Source: Schlesneria sp. DSM 10557
GTDB lineage: Bacteria; Planctomycetota; Planctomycetia; Planctomycetales; Planctomycetaceae
Reading direction: 5' to 3'
DNA: 64,000 nucleotides
NCBI RefSeq assembly: GCF_041860085.1
Contig: NZ_CP124747.1
Coordinates: 2,418,001-2,482,000 of the forward strand
Shown: piece after piece, positions 54,635 through 63,029 of the stretch
How positions within the stretch are numbered: position 1 is the stretch's first letter
How the letters are laid out: each line of letters starts with the position of its first letter
Translations under genes and position numbers: made by a program
The notes under the pieces: generated by a model
The model's input: only the letters and a program-made list of their open reading frames with translations
Database searches by the model: none
What the model was told of the DNA's origin: nothing

Positions 54635-56545
54635 ATGTCCAGCGCTGACTATACATCAAAAGATATCGAAGTCCTGGAGGGACTGGATCACGTCCGCATG
54701 CGCCCATCGATGTACATCGGCGGAACCGACACGCGCGGACTGCATCACCTCATGTGGGAAATCGTCGATAACTGCGTCGACGAACACCTGGCCGGACACT
54801 GCACCGAGATCACGGTGACACTGCACAAGGACGGCGCCTCGTGCACTGTCGAAGACAACGGCCGTGGGATCCCCGTCGATGTTCATCCCAAAACGAAAAA
54901 GTCGACACTGGAAACCGTGCTGACGACGCTGAACGCCGGGGGCAAGTTCAACAGCCAGGCCTATGCCCGCAGCGGCGGTCTACACGGGGTTGGATCCTCC
55001 GTAACGAACGCGCTGTCGAGCGAAATGACTGCGACCGTTTACCGCGACGGTTTCGAGTACACCCAGCGTTACAAGCGAGGCCGTCCGACGACGCCGGTCA
55101 AACAGGTCAGACCCTTCCGGGGCCACGGAACCACGATCTATTTTCGTCCGGACGAAGAGATCTTCACCAAGACGGCGTTTAACTCGGAAACGATCCGGCA
55201 GCATCTGGAGGATATCGCCTACATCCACGCGGGACTGAAACTGACGTTCACGGATGAGGCCAAGAAAGAGAAACACGAGTTCCTGCATCCTGACGGGATT
55301 GTGTCATATCTGGAAAAGATTCTGAAAGAAGGCCAGAAGAAATCGATTCATGAACAGGCTTTCTCGGCCTCGCGCGAAGATGGTTCGGTCAAGATCGAAG
55401 CGGTCCTTCGCTGGACCGAGGCGACCGACGAACAGGTCCGCAGTTACGTCAACGGGATTCGGACCCACGCCGGTGGGACGCACGAGTCGGGCTTCCGCTC
55501 GGCCGTGGCCAAAGCCGTCCGAAACTACATGGAAGTTCATGACATCAAGATCAAGGGGGTGACCATCGAGAATTCCGACATCCGTGAAGGGGTGCTGGGA
55601 ATTCTGTCAGTCTTTCTCTCGAATCCGATGTTCCAGGGTCAAACAAAAGAGAAACTCAACAATCCCGAAATGAGCGCTGCGGTTGAAGGGGTGGTCCGTC
55701 CCGCTCTGGAAACGTGGCTCAACACCAATCCGACCATCGCCGATGCCGTTGTCGGCCGGATTGTTCTGGCAGCAAGGGCCCGTCAGGCCAGTCGCGAAGC
55801 CGCCACGGAAGTGCGTCGCAAGTCCCCGACCTCGAGACGAACCAGTCTTCCCGGAAAGCTACTCGACTGCCGAGCAACCAACCCGTCCGAAGCAGAACTC
55901 TTCATCGTGGAAGGTCAGTCTGCAGGTGGAACCGCCGGTATGGGACGGGACAGTCGCACACAGGCAATCCTGCCGCTGCGCGGCAAGATCCTGAACACGG
56001 AATCCCTCGCCACCAGCAAAATTCTGGAAAGCCAGGAAATCAAGGACCTCGTCGAGACGCTGGGAACCGGCGTTGGCCCCCACTTCGACATACGACAACT
56101 GAGATATGACAAAATCATCCTGATGATGGATGCCGACAGCGACGGATACCACATCAGTACGCTGCTGCTGACGTTCTTCTTCCGGCACATGCGCGACCTG
56201 ATCACGAATCGCAAGCTCTACCTGGCGCAACCACCGCTCTACAAGATTCAGGTCGGCACCCAGATCATGTACGCTCAGGATGACGCCCACAAAGAAGAAA
56301 TTCTGGCCGGACTGCCTGCCAACCGAAAACCTGAAATCGGCCGGTTCAAAGGACTGGGTGAAATGACTGCCAACCAGTTGAAAGAAACGACCCTCGACCC
56401 CAAGACACGGACGTTGCTCGCCGTCGACATCGACAGCCTGGTCGACGCGGACAAGACGTTCTCGCAACTACTCGGAAAGGACGCCAGCGAACGGTATCGC
56501 ATCATCATGAGCGATGCCAATCTGGTCGACGACCTGGACGTCTAA
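54635..56545 (+). CDS. Type IIA DNA topoisomerase subunit B (GyrB/ParE-like)
   Basis: 636 residues from the ATG at 54635, with GGAAG upstream. The GHKL ATPase has GLDHVRMRPSMYIGG, EIVDNCVDEHLAG, VEDNGRGIPVD and GGLHGVGSSVTNALS; the transducer domain follows with a conserved lysine. The TOPRIM domain starts LFIVEGQSAGGTAGMGR and has the DxDxDG metal site as MMDADSDGYHIS. The tail carries IGRFKGLGEMTANQLKETT. The length, short of the usual 800-residue GyrB of E. coli, fits ParE and the 640-residue GyrB form equally. It is paired with the upstream subunit A gene, so together they make a heterotetramer that passes one DNA duplex through another using ATP. Confidence 0.94.
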   Translation: MSSADYTSKDIEVLEGLDHVRMRPSMYIGGTDTRGLHHLMWEIVDNCVDEHLAGHCTEITVTLHKDGASCTVEDNGRGIPVDVHPKTKKSTLETVLTTLNAGGKFNSQAYARSGGLHGVGSSVTNALSSEMTATVYRDGFEYTQRYKRGRPTTPVKQVRPFRGHGTTIYFRPDEEIFTKTAFNSETIRQHLEDIAYIHAGLKLTFTDEAKKEKHEFLHPDGIVSYLEKILKEGQKKSIHEQAFSASREDGSVKIEAVLRWTEATDEQVRSYVNGIRTHAGGTHESGFRSAVAKAVRNYMEVHDIKIKGVTIENSDIREGVLGILSVFLSNPMFQGQTKEKLNNPEMSAAVEGVVRPALETWLNTNPTIADAVVGRIVLAARARQASREAATEVRRKSPTSRRTSLPGKLLDCRATNPSEAELFIVEGQSAGGTAGMGRDSRTQAILPLRGKILNTESLATSKILESQEIKDLVETLGTGVGPHFDIRQLRYDKIILMMDADSDGYHISTLLLTFFFRHMRDLITNRKLYLAQPPLYKIQVGTQIMYAQDDAHKEEILAGLPANRKPEIGRFKGLGEMTANQLKETTLDPKTRTLLAVDIDSLVDADKTFSQLLGKDASERYRIIMSDANLVDDLDV

Positions 56546-56793
56546 CCTGGAACGGGGCAGTGCAAGGGAGCGATCCTGGTCGCAGTGGGTTTCATCGGGC
56601 CTTTTAAAACTGTCTTGGATGATCCCATTTTGTACAGAACGGTAACGCACCCGTGGCAATTGCCGAGATGGGTGAGACCTGAGAAGAAACGAAATTTTTC
56701 CCGCGTTCAATTTCGTGGCGTTGGTCAAATACCGATATGGATAATCTCATCGCAACGATGAGCGATTGTTTTAACCCAGTAAAGGAATGTTGA

Positions 56794-57201
56794 ATGAAAC
56801 TCCCAGGGATTCTCTTTTCAGCGGCGCTGTGCCTGACATGCATCGGGACTGTCGACGCGTTCCCGTCGATTCCCGGATACATCAAGGAGGGTTACAAGGA
56901 CGACGGCGAATACAAACCGTTCCTGGAAACGCTCGATTCGCTGAAGTCGAAGTGCGATGTCTGCCACAAGCCTGGCGCTGACAAGAAGGCCAAAGGACAC
57001 GGTCTGAACGACTTCGGCAAAGTCTTCCATGACCGGTTCAAACACCGTGATTACACCGCAGCGGACAAGGCCAAGAACACCGAAGAAGCGATGAAGGTCT
57101 TCAAGGCCGCGTGGGAGAAATCGGTCATCGAAAAGAACGCCGACGGAAAGGTGTTTCTCGACCTCATTAAGGAAGGAAAAATTCCAGCCAAGAACGACTG
57201 A
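56794..57201 (+). CDS. Secreted monohaem c-type cytochrome-like protein
   Basis: 135 residues with AAGGA 7 bp before the ATG. MKLPGILFSAALCLTCIGTV is a signal peptide ending near DAFPSIPG. One haem site, CDVCH, lies near residues 54-58 in LDSLKSKCDVCHKPGADKKA, followed by a Lys-rich helix (AKNTEEAMKVFKAAWEKSV) typical of small cytochromes c. A distal Met is not obvious; His in GHGLNDFGKVFHDRFKHR could serve as the other ligand. Likely a periplasmic electron carrier, or a general haem protein of planctomycetes. It follows the topoisomerase gene, with no functional link evident. Confidence 0.8.
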   Translation: MKLPGILFSAALCLTCIGTVDAFPSIPGYIKEGYKDDGEYKPFLETLDSLKSKCDVCHKPGADKKAKGHGLNDFGKVFHDRFKHRDYTAADKAKNTEEAMKVFKAAWEKSVIEKNADGKVFLDLIKEGKIPAKND

Positions 57202-57267
57202 GGCAATGGAAGAAACTCGTGCACCGTGAAGTGGCCTTCCCACTCCCGTTGCACCTCCCGCCAAGCA

Positions 57268-57297
57268 GCACTGGCCCGTCGATGGACAGGCCAGTGC
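57268..57297 (+). terminator. Hairpin after the cytochrome-like gene
   Basis: GCACTGGCC (57268-57276) pairs perfectly with GGCCAGTGC (57289-57297), loop of 12 nt, about 65 bp after the stop. No T tract follows. Confidence 0.4.
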
Positions 57298-57440
57298 CGC
57301 TGGCGCATGCACCACCCGAAACGGAAAGAAAACAAGCAACGCGGGAAAGGTCTTTTTCTCAATCCGCAAATTGTCTTAGCCCCGGACTTTAGTTAGTCAC
57401 CGACGACGTCACGCGATGAAGTCGGCAACTCTCAGTGGGG

Positions 57441-57947
57441 TCACTCCGAGTTTGAGCTCGACCCAGCCCGGAATGCTTCCGATTGGAAGACTGCGTTCAT
57501 CTTCGCAGAGATATCATTGGGGTTAGACTGGGACTTCTTTTTGTCATCTTCCATGTCGAGAGCGATTTCATTGGTCCCCGAGTCACGAACAGTAATTCGC
57601 AGGGGAGTCCTTCCTTCGCTCTGATACACCGCAGGTATGGGCTTAGGGGGCGCCGCACTGATCGCAGATCTTACCATCACCTTGAATTCACCAAGCGGCA
57701 GACCATCACCAATCTTATAGGTGGTGAACTCGACATTCCCCTCTTTGTCCACCATCCCCACGGCAGTCCGGGCGTCTTTCTCCTTGGACAGCGGAGCTAG
57801 TAAGAGTTGGCAAGGACCGAATGGCTCACCGTCCAGTCGTACAACGGCGGATGCTTTATGAACTTTCGGATTTCCTGAACCGCAACCCGTCACCGCCAGT
57901 GCGGTCACACATACGATCCAGCTTAAAAAGATTCTGCTAGAGAACAT
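57441..57947 (-). CDS. Small lipoprotein, beta-sandwich-like
   Basis: 168 residues. A hydrophobic start ends in LAVTGCGSG, a lipobox with the lipidated Cys near 22. The mature protein has ASAVVRLDGEPFGPCQLLLAP, then DARTAVGMVDKEGNVEFTTY and LPLGEFKVMVRS, a pattern of short strands seen in the transthyretin/CarbopepD-reg-like lipoproteins that are abundant in planctomycetes. A KKKSQSNPND tail follows. It is 121 bp downstream of the DUF1559 gene on the same strand, a very common pairing in this phylum. Function unknown. Confidence 0.75.
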   Translation of the reverse strand: MFSSRIFLSWIVCVTALAVTGCGSGNPKVHKASAVVRLDGEPFGPCQLLLAPLSKEKDARTAVGMVDKEGNVEFTTYKIGDGLPLGEFKVMVRSAISAAPPKPIPAVYQSEGRTPLRITVRDSGTNEIALDMEDDKKKSQSNPNDISAKMNAVFQSEAFRAGSSSNSE

Positions 57948-58068
57948 ATTTCACTCCTTCGCAGGAAGAGGTAACAACTAATGAACTTGCTGCGGGCATC
58001 GCGATGACACCCGCAGCAATTCAGTACTTCAAAACATCACATTCGCTGCAAATTGCCATTCACCAGGA

Positions 58069-59094
58069 TTAGAACTCGCCGACGATTTCGTTGCCCGAAA
58101 TGGTGGATGTCGCGTAGTAGACATTCCACGAGATGTTTTGACTGATGAAGCGAACGGAGCCGTCTGCCATCAGAGCATGGATTCCACCGGTGTGGTAACT
58201 CGAGGTCCCCGGCCATTCCGTATTGGGACCGTACTGAGCGATGAAGGAGGGAGCGTACAAGTAAGGAGCAGGCCTCCACCAGCTACCACTGTTCGACGAT
58301 CCATCCGGGAAGGGGAAGGGAATTGCGGTGTTATAGTCTTTTCCACCCTCGTTCATTTCGGTCGTAAATTGTCCACCGATGAATGCCGCGCGGAAAACAC
58401 CGTTATTCGCAATTCGGCGGCGTCCAGTCCCCGAGGTGGACGGAGGGCCAGCTTCAAATCCACCGCGATCTGTTTCTGCAACAGCGATGGTGTTCGATGT
58501 CCCATCGACGATATCACTGATTTTCACGCTCTGCAGTGGATTGAACACGCCGCCATAGAAGCTATTAACCGTGTCCGTTGCTGGCGGACGACTCCACCAG
58601 TCGAACCCGTTACAGGCAGCGTAGTCCGTGGTTGCAAAGCCATGTGTCCCGCCGACGGGGGAGATGCTGGCCGCATCTGACGGACAAACGAAAGCTGGGA
58701 GTTGAATCGCCAGGTGAGGCTGATTCACCCCGCCCGAGATGGCGGGCAACATGAAGTTAACCTGATTGTACAGGGGAGCCTGATCGATGTACGGCAGGAT
58801 CCCTGTCATCCACGTGTGATGATAGGGGAGCATGGTGGTTGTACCAGGGACACGGTAGCCCCAGATCACGCTTTGTGGAAACCGCAGAGCTGTGTCGTGG
58901 TAGTTATGGAGTGCCAGACCAATCTGCTTGAGATTGTTTCGGCACTGGGTGCGCCGAGCTGCTTCACGAGCCTGCTGGACGGCAGGCAGGAGCAACGCAA
59001 TCAGCACCGCGATGATCGCGATCACGACAAGGAGTTCAATCAGTGTGAACCCGCTCGCAAATCGCAGACGTCGAAGAACAGTCTTCCTTCTCAT
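58069..59094 (-). CDS. DUF1559 domain protein with prepilin-like N-terminus
   Basis: 341 residues. Residues 1-40 carry GFTLIELLVVIAIIAVLIAL, the type IV prepilin signal, with the Gly-Phe cleavage and Glu5. DUF1559 follows (AREAARRTQCRNNLKQIGLA, about 45-65; ALHNYHD), then GTSNTIAVAETDRGG and near the end the H-X9-DG motif HALMADGSVRFIS. This pseudopilin-like family is hugely expanded in planctomycetes, and its members probably assemble into surface or secretion structures; the function is not known. It is upstream of a small lipoprotein on the same strand. Confidence 0.92.
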   Translation of the reverse strand: MRRKTVLRRLRFASGFTLIELLVVIAIIAVLIALLLPAVQQAREAARRTQCRNNLKQIGLALHNYHDTALRFPQSVIWGYRVPGTTTMLPYHHTWMTGILPYIDQAPLYNQVNFMLPAISGGVNQPHLAIQLPAFVCPSDAASISPVGGTHGFATTDYAACNGFDWWSRPPATDTVNSFYGGVFNPLQSVKISDIVDGTSNTIAVAETDRGGFEAGPPSTSGTGRRRIANNGVFRAAFIGGQFTTEMNEGGKDYNTAIPFPFPDGSSNSGSWWRPAPYLYAPSFIAQYGPNTEWPGTSSYHTGGIHALMADGSVRFISQNISWNVYYATSTISGNEIVGEF

Positions 59095-59455
59095 GAGCCA
59101 CCTTTTTCAAACGGTAAAAACGAAGAGAGAGCGCAATTGTTTTGCGTTAAGTAAGATCATCGGCAACAGAACAGCAAAAACCCTGGGCGATACACGCACC
59201 TGACGGGCCTGCTCACCGATTACCACCGAAGACATCGGTTCATAAGTCAATTATTGTGAAAGGAGATCTTGGGAAGTATCACTGCTATAAAGCTAAACTT
59301 CAAGGTGCAACCCTGCAAAATAACTGTTTTTTAGGGATCCTTAAGATTAACTGTTATTAATACATCAGGTAGCAAAGTGACCTGAGGAAATCGCAGCGAG
59401 CAAAAAGATGCAGCGCTACCACAGAACAATTCGAACGACAGATGTGAACGCCAGA
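59095..59455. other. Intergenic region upstream of the DUF1559 gene
   Basis: About 360 bp with an AT-rich core (around 59320-59370) that probably holds the minus-strand promoter of the DUF1559 gene. No ORF or strong hairpin was found. Confidence 0.5.
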
Positions 59456-62407
59456 TCAGTCTGCGCGTTCAATCACGACAACGTCCGTATTCTCAGTCAG
59501 CTCATCCAGTGCAGATACCGCGCCAGAAGGCCAAAAAATTCTTAGTTCGTCGATCTGCTGGGCTGAACCGAGGCCGATGAGAAAAGACCTCTCATTGCAG
59601 CTCATGAAACCATCGCCCGAACTGGACTCAAGGATGCGGGTCTGCCCACCAACCTCGATCTCTATTCGACAGCCGCGACCGTCCCGATTCGAGAGGGTTC
59701 CAACAAGTTTCAGTCGAACGTGATTCCCCACCTTTTCGGACACATTTTGTAACAAGGCAGCAGGACGGTCGAGATACGTCACGGCAAGATCGGGCCTGCC
59801 GTCGCAATCGAAATCCAGGCGTGCCACCGCGCGTGCGAGTGCCGGCGCCTGGAAAAAGTCCCCCGCCGTCTTGGAGCAGTCAACGAAATGCCCTCGTTGA
59901 TCACCCGAGAAAGCCTGTGGCGGCATCTTCCAGGGCTCATTTCGCTCACCGAAATCGCCAATGTGACCATTGGCAATAAATAACCCCATGGCCCCCGACA
60001 GCGAATAATCAATGCTTTGAATTCCGAAACCCAGCAACTGTTTGGTGGCGGACAAGAGCCCTGCTGTTGCAGACTGGTCCTCGAAATACCCTTCACCTTG
60101 ATTGAGGTAGAGCGTCGCCCCTTCGTTGAAAAAGTTGGTGACGATCAGGTCGAGCCATCCGTTGCCGTCGAAATCCTCACAGACAATTCCCATCCCGGCC
60201 TGAGCCATTCCCCGGTTATTGACCGCACAGCCTGATCGCATTCCGATCTCGGTAAACCGGCATCGCCCCTGCGCATCATTTCCTTCATTCATAAAGAGAA
60301 AATTGGGAGTCCCGTCGTTGGCCACGTAGATATCAGGACGTCGATCCCCAGTGAAATCCGCCACGACAACGCCCAATCCCTTTCCTAACGGGACCCGAAT
60401 TCCGCTCTCCTGCGAGATATCCTCAAACGTGCCATCCCCTCGGTTCAAATACAGGGTGTCGTCCGCCGCGATGTAGTTTGCCGGGCTGCAAATCGTGTAC
60501 GTGCCGTCCGGCTTCCTGCAGACCTTGAACGGGTCGCGAACATAGGCCGTCACGTAAAGGTCAAGATTGCCATCCAGATTCAAATCACAGAAGGCAGCAC
60601 TCGTTTGCCATTCTGTCCCCACGACCTGCGCAGCATCAGAAATCTCGGTGAAGCTTCCATCCCCGTTGTTCCTGTAGAAAACATTCCGGCCAAAACCCGC
60701 AACGAACAGGTCGGCATCGCCGTCATTGTCAAAGTCACCTGCGGAACATCCTTGACCATACACCTGACGATCGATCCCCGCAGACTCCGTCGCATCACGA
60801 AACTGCCCGTTACCCAGGTTACGAAACAACTTTCCCGCAGGGGCGGGCCACGTTTTTCCCGCGATAACACCGCTCCCTCGAAATTGACTTTCAAGCTCAC
60901 CACCCTGAGCGAAATAGAGGTCCGTCCAACCATCGTTGTCGTAATCAAACGCAGCCACCCCGCCGCCCAGTGTCTCCACGATCCATTTTTGTCCGATCCC
61001 CCCCACCTCAAACGTGAAGTCGATACCCGCAGACTGATGCACATCCTCAAACTTCGGCAGGGACGCCAGCGCCGACGGACCGGGCTCCAACATGACAGAC
61101 GTGGCCGGCTTGTTGATCGACCGATCGGTGCCCGGTTTGGACAGCGTGACCGCGGCCACTAACTCGAGTTCGGGAGGCAATACATTCTCAGAGCGATCTG
61201 CGGAAAGGGCCGTACGCAACTCGTCAATTCGAGGCGATTCGACTCCTTCCGTCATCAGCAACCGCAACCATGACGCCGCTTCACGTCGGCGTCCCAGTTC
61301 CCTCATCAACTGACACGCATCAATAATCAGCGGCGACAATGCCCGGACTGGCAAATGCGTCGTTCGACGAATGCGATGAATCAGGTTACTGAGCTGTTCC
61401 CCCTTCGCTGCCAGTCTCAATGCGGCGGCGGCCGGTTCCGCGTGTCCCAGACGATCCAGAGCCTGCCCCAATTGATAGATGGCCGGAGTGTCAGCGGGAT
61501 CATGAGTGACAACCAGACGAAGAAACCAGGCCGCTTCCGCCCAGTGGGACGTCGCCGCCGCATACATTCCCCGGGCGCGGGCGATCGGTGAAGGAGGATT
61601 TTCACTCTCTGCCCAGGGCTTCAGCGATTGCTCGGCATCAACCAGCCTGCCAAGTCGCAGTTGCGCCTCGACAGCCAGACGAACATCCTCCGGCCGCAGG
61701 GGACGGGATTGCAGCAAAGCAAGAACCTCGGGATACCGATCGTCGAGCAACAGGTAACGCGCCGCTGCCGTGTGACTCTCCGCGTCTTGCGGATCCGCCT
61801 TGGAGTACTGCTCCATCAGAGCGAGTCGCTCGCCAGCGGAGTAAAATTGCTCATTCGCGGACGAGTACGCTGAAAGCTCTTCAACCGAAAGAGGACGGCA
61901 CGTCTGCAGCCCCTCAAATGCCTTGCGGACGTCACTACTGCGGATCTGGGACAAATAGAGCTGCGCCAGTCGCTCCCAGGCGGCTCCCAGCTTGGGATTC
62001 AGAGTGACAGCGTCGATCCAGTATCGCTCTGCATCGGCCGCGCGATGTTTCATGGCCGCAACAATTCCCTGCAGCAATTGTCGCCCGGGACTCGGTTCCG
62101 TCTCGGGCAACTGACCAAGGAATGTCGCCGCCATGTCAGCGTCGTCGAGATTGATACTGACGAGCGCAAGCCGGAGCACCAACTTTTCGCGAGTCGGCTT
62201 TCGTCTCGCCAGATCACGGAGCAGGGGGGACAGTTCATCAGCCCGTTGCTGCTCTGCCAGTTTCTCAACGGTACTGACAGCCCGAGACCAATCTTCGTCG
62301 GTGAATTCTTCTTCAGGCTGAAAGTAGCGGTAGAGTCCGACGACGACTATTACGCCCAGAACCGCACCCAGTATCCATCCAATCCGTCTCGATCTCTGCG
62401 TTGCCAC
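59456..62407 (-). CDS. TPR and FG-GAP/ASPIC repeat protein, membrane anchored
   Basis: 983 residues from a GTG at 62407 (GGAG 8 bp upstream); the in-frame ATG at 62521 adds unlikely sequence. A membrane helix (about 10-30) is followed by roughly 430 residues of TPR-like helices (LAEQQRADELSPLLRDLARR, AWERLAQLYLSQIRSSD). Then FEDVHQSAGIDFTFEVGGIG starts the propeller, with calcium-binding repeats such as FDYDNDGWTDLYFAQ, GDFDNDGDADLFVAG and DFDGNGWLDLIVTN. The tail is ASPIC/UnbV (GRGCRIEIEVGG...SFLIGLGS...LRIFWPSG). It has the same fold as the protein at 39438-41270, but with an added TPR arm. Confidence 0.88.
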   Translation of the reverse strand: MATQRSRRIGWILGAVLGVIVVVGLYRYFQPEEEFTDEDWSRAVSTVEKLAEQQRADELSPLLRDLARRKPTREKLVLRLALVSINLDDADMAATFLGQLPETEPSPGRQLLQGIVAAMKHRAADAERYWIDAVTLNPKLGAAWERLAQLYLSQIRSSDVRKAFEGLQTCRPLSVEELSAYSSANEQFYSAGERLALMEQYSKADPQDAESHTAAARYLLLDDRYPEVLALLQSRPLRPEDVRLAVEAQLRLGRLVDAEQSLKPWAESENPPSPIARARGMYAAATSHWAEAAWFLRLVVTHDPADTPAIYQLGQALDRLGHAEPAAAALRLAAKGEQLSNLIHRIRRTTHLPVRALSPLIIDACQLMRELGRRREAASWLRLLMTEGVESPRIDELRTALSADRSENVLPPELELVAAVTLSKPGTDRSINKPATSVMLEPGPSALASLPKFEDVHQSAGIDFTFEVGGIGQKWIVETLGGGVAAFDYDNDGWTDLYFAQGGELESQFRGSGVIAGKTWPAPAGKLFRNLGNGQFRDATESAGIDRQVYGQGCSAGDFDNDGDADLFVAGFGRNVFYRNNGDGSFTEISDAAQVVGTEWQTSAAFCDLNLDGNLDLYVTAYVRDPFKVCRKPDGTYTICSPANYIAADDTLYLNRGDGTFEDISQESGIRVPLGKGLGVVVADFTGDRRPDIYVANDGTPNFLFMNEGNDAQGRCRFTEIGMRSGCAVNNRGMAQAGMGIVCEDFDGNGWLDLIVTNFFNEGATLYLNQGEGYFEDQSATAGLLSATKQLLGFGIQSIDYSLSGAMGLFIANGHIGDFGERNEPWKMPPQAFSGDQRGHFVDCSKTAGDFFQAPALARAVARLDFDCDGRPDLAVTYLDRPAALLQNVSEKVGNHVRLKLVGTLSNRDGRGCRIEIEVGGQTRILESSSGDGFMSCNERSFLIGLGSAQQIDELRIFWPSGAVSALDELTENTDVVVIERAD

Positions 62408-62695
62408 CGGCTCGACTCCAAGGGACCCTCCAGAAAGAGAGAAGAACTGTATTCCCCGATCAAAAGAAATCACAGCAACCCTGAATTGTTCGACCGCTTT
62501 GCAGTGTCCGTCAACCGACACTCTTCAAGCCCCACCCTTGCAGAACCCTGCATGACCGCACATCGCCTTCCCTAGACTAGGGCATCGTCACCGTCAAAAA
62601 GCGGGCAGCTTCGGGTCGCCATAAACTTCGCTGCACAGATTGCCAGCCGGTAGCTCTCATGAAGAGATGGCGGTCACACGCCGCAGCCTCACCTC

Positions 62696-62735
62696 TTTAA
62701 TCAGAGACGAGACCGTTTAATCAGAGACGAGATCG
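62696..62735 (+). repeat. 20-bp tandem duplication
   Basis: TTTAATCAGAGACGAGACCG (62696-62715) is repeated directly at 62716-62735 with a single change. Confidence 0.8.
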
Positions 62736-62840
62736 TGACTCGCTCTGACCTGATTTATCCAGACGAGCCACGAGGAAGCGACCACCATGTTAAAGCAGGA
62801 CTCGGACAATGTTCGCTTTACATGAATTATCACCCTGCGT

Positions 62841-62869
62841 TTGTACACTCGTACACACACCCCTATAAT
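62841..62869 (+). promoter_or_regulatory. Strong sigma-70 promoter with an overlapping dyad
   Basis: TTGTAC (62841-62846), a 17-bp spacer and a perfect TATAAT (62864-62869), giving a start near 62876. The dyad TGTAC-ACTC-GTACA (62842-62855) overlaps the -35 box and spacer, a good position for a repressor. It drives the truncated gene beginning at 63030 with a leader of about 150 nt. Confidence 0.65.
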
Positions 62870-63029
62870 CTGCGCCTCATCTCGAACGACGATTACGTTA
62901 GTTAACGCTCTACAGCGGCAACTGGTCAGGGAGTTACTTTCCCCCTCCTCCGATGAGTCTTGCAAGAAGTGTTTCCGGCGGAAGCGACAGCACGATTGCA
63001 CCGTTATGCCAACTCACAAGGAACTCAAG

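Larger units (their letters stand above)
62408..63029. other. Intergenic region holding a promoter and a small duplication
   Basis: About 620 bp. A 20-bp tandem duplication lies at 62696-62735 and a near-perfect sigma-70 promoter at 62841-62869. The minus-strand frame through 62717-63001 does not look coding. Confidence 0.5.

Noticed and set aside
54346-54648. 100-residue plus-strand frame between the topoisomerase subunits
   Set aside because: Overlaps the end of subunit A and the start of subunit B, Arg/Thr-rich without pattern.
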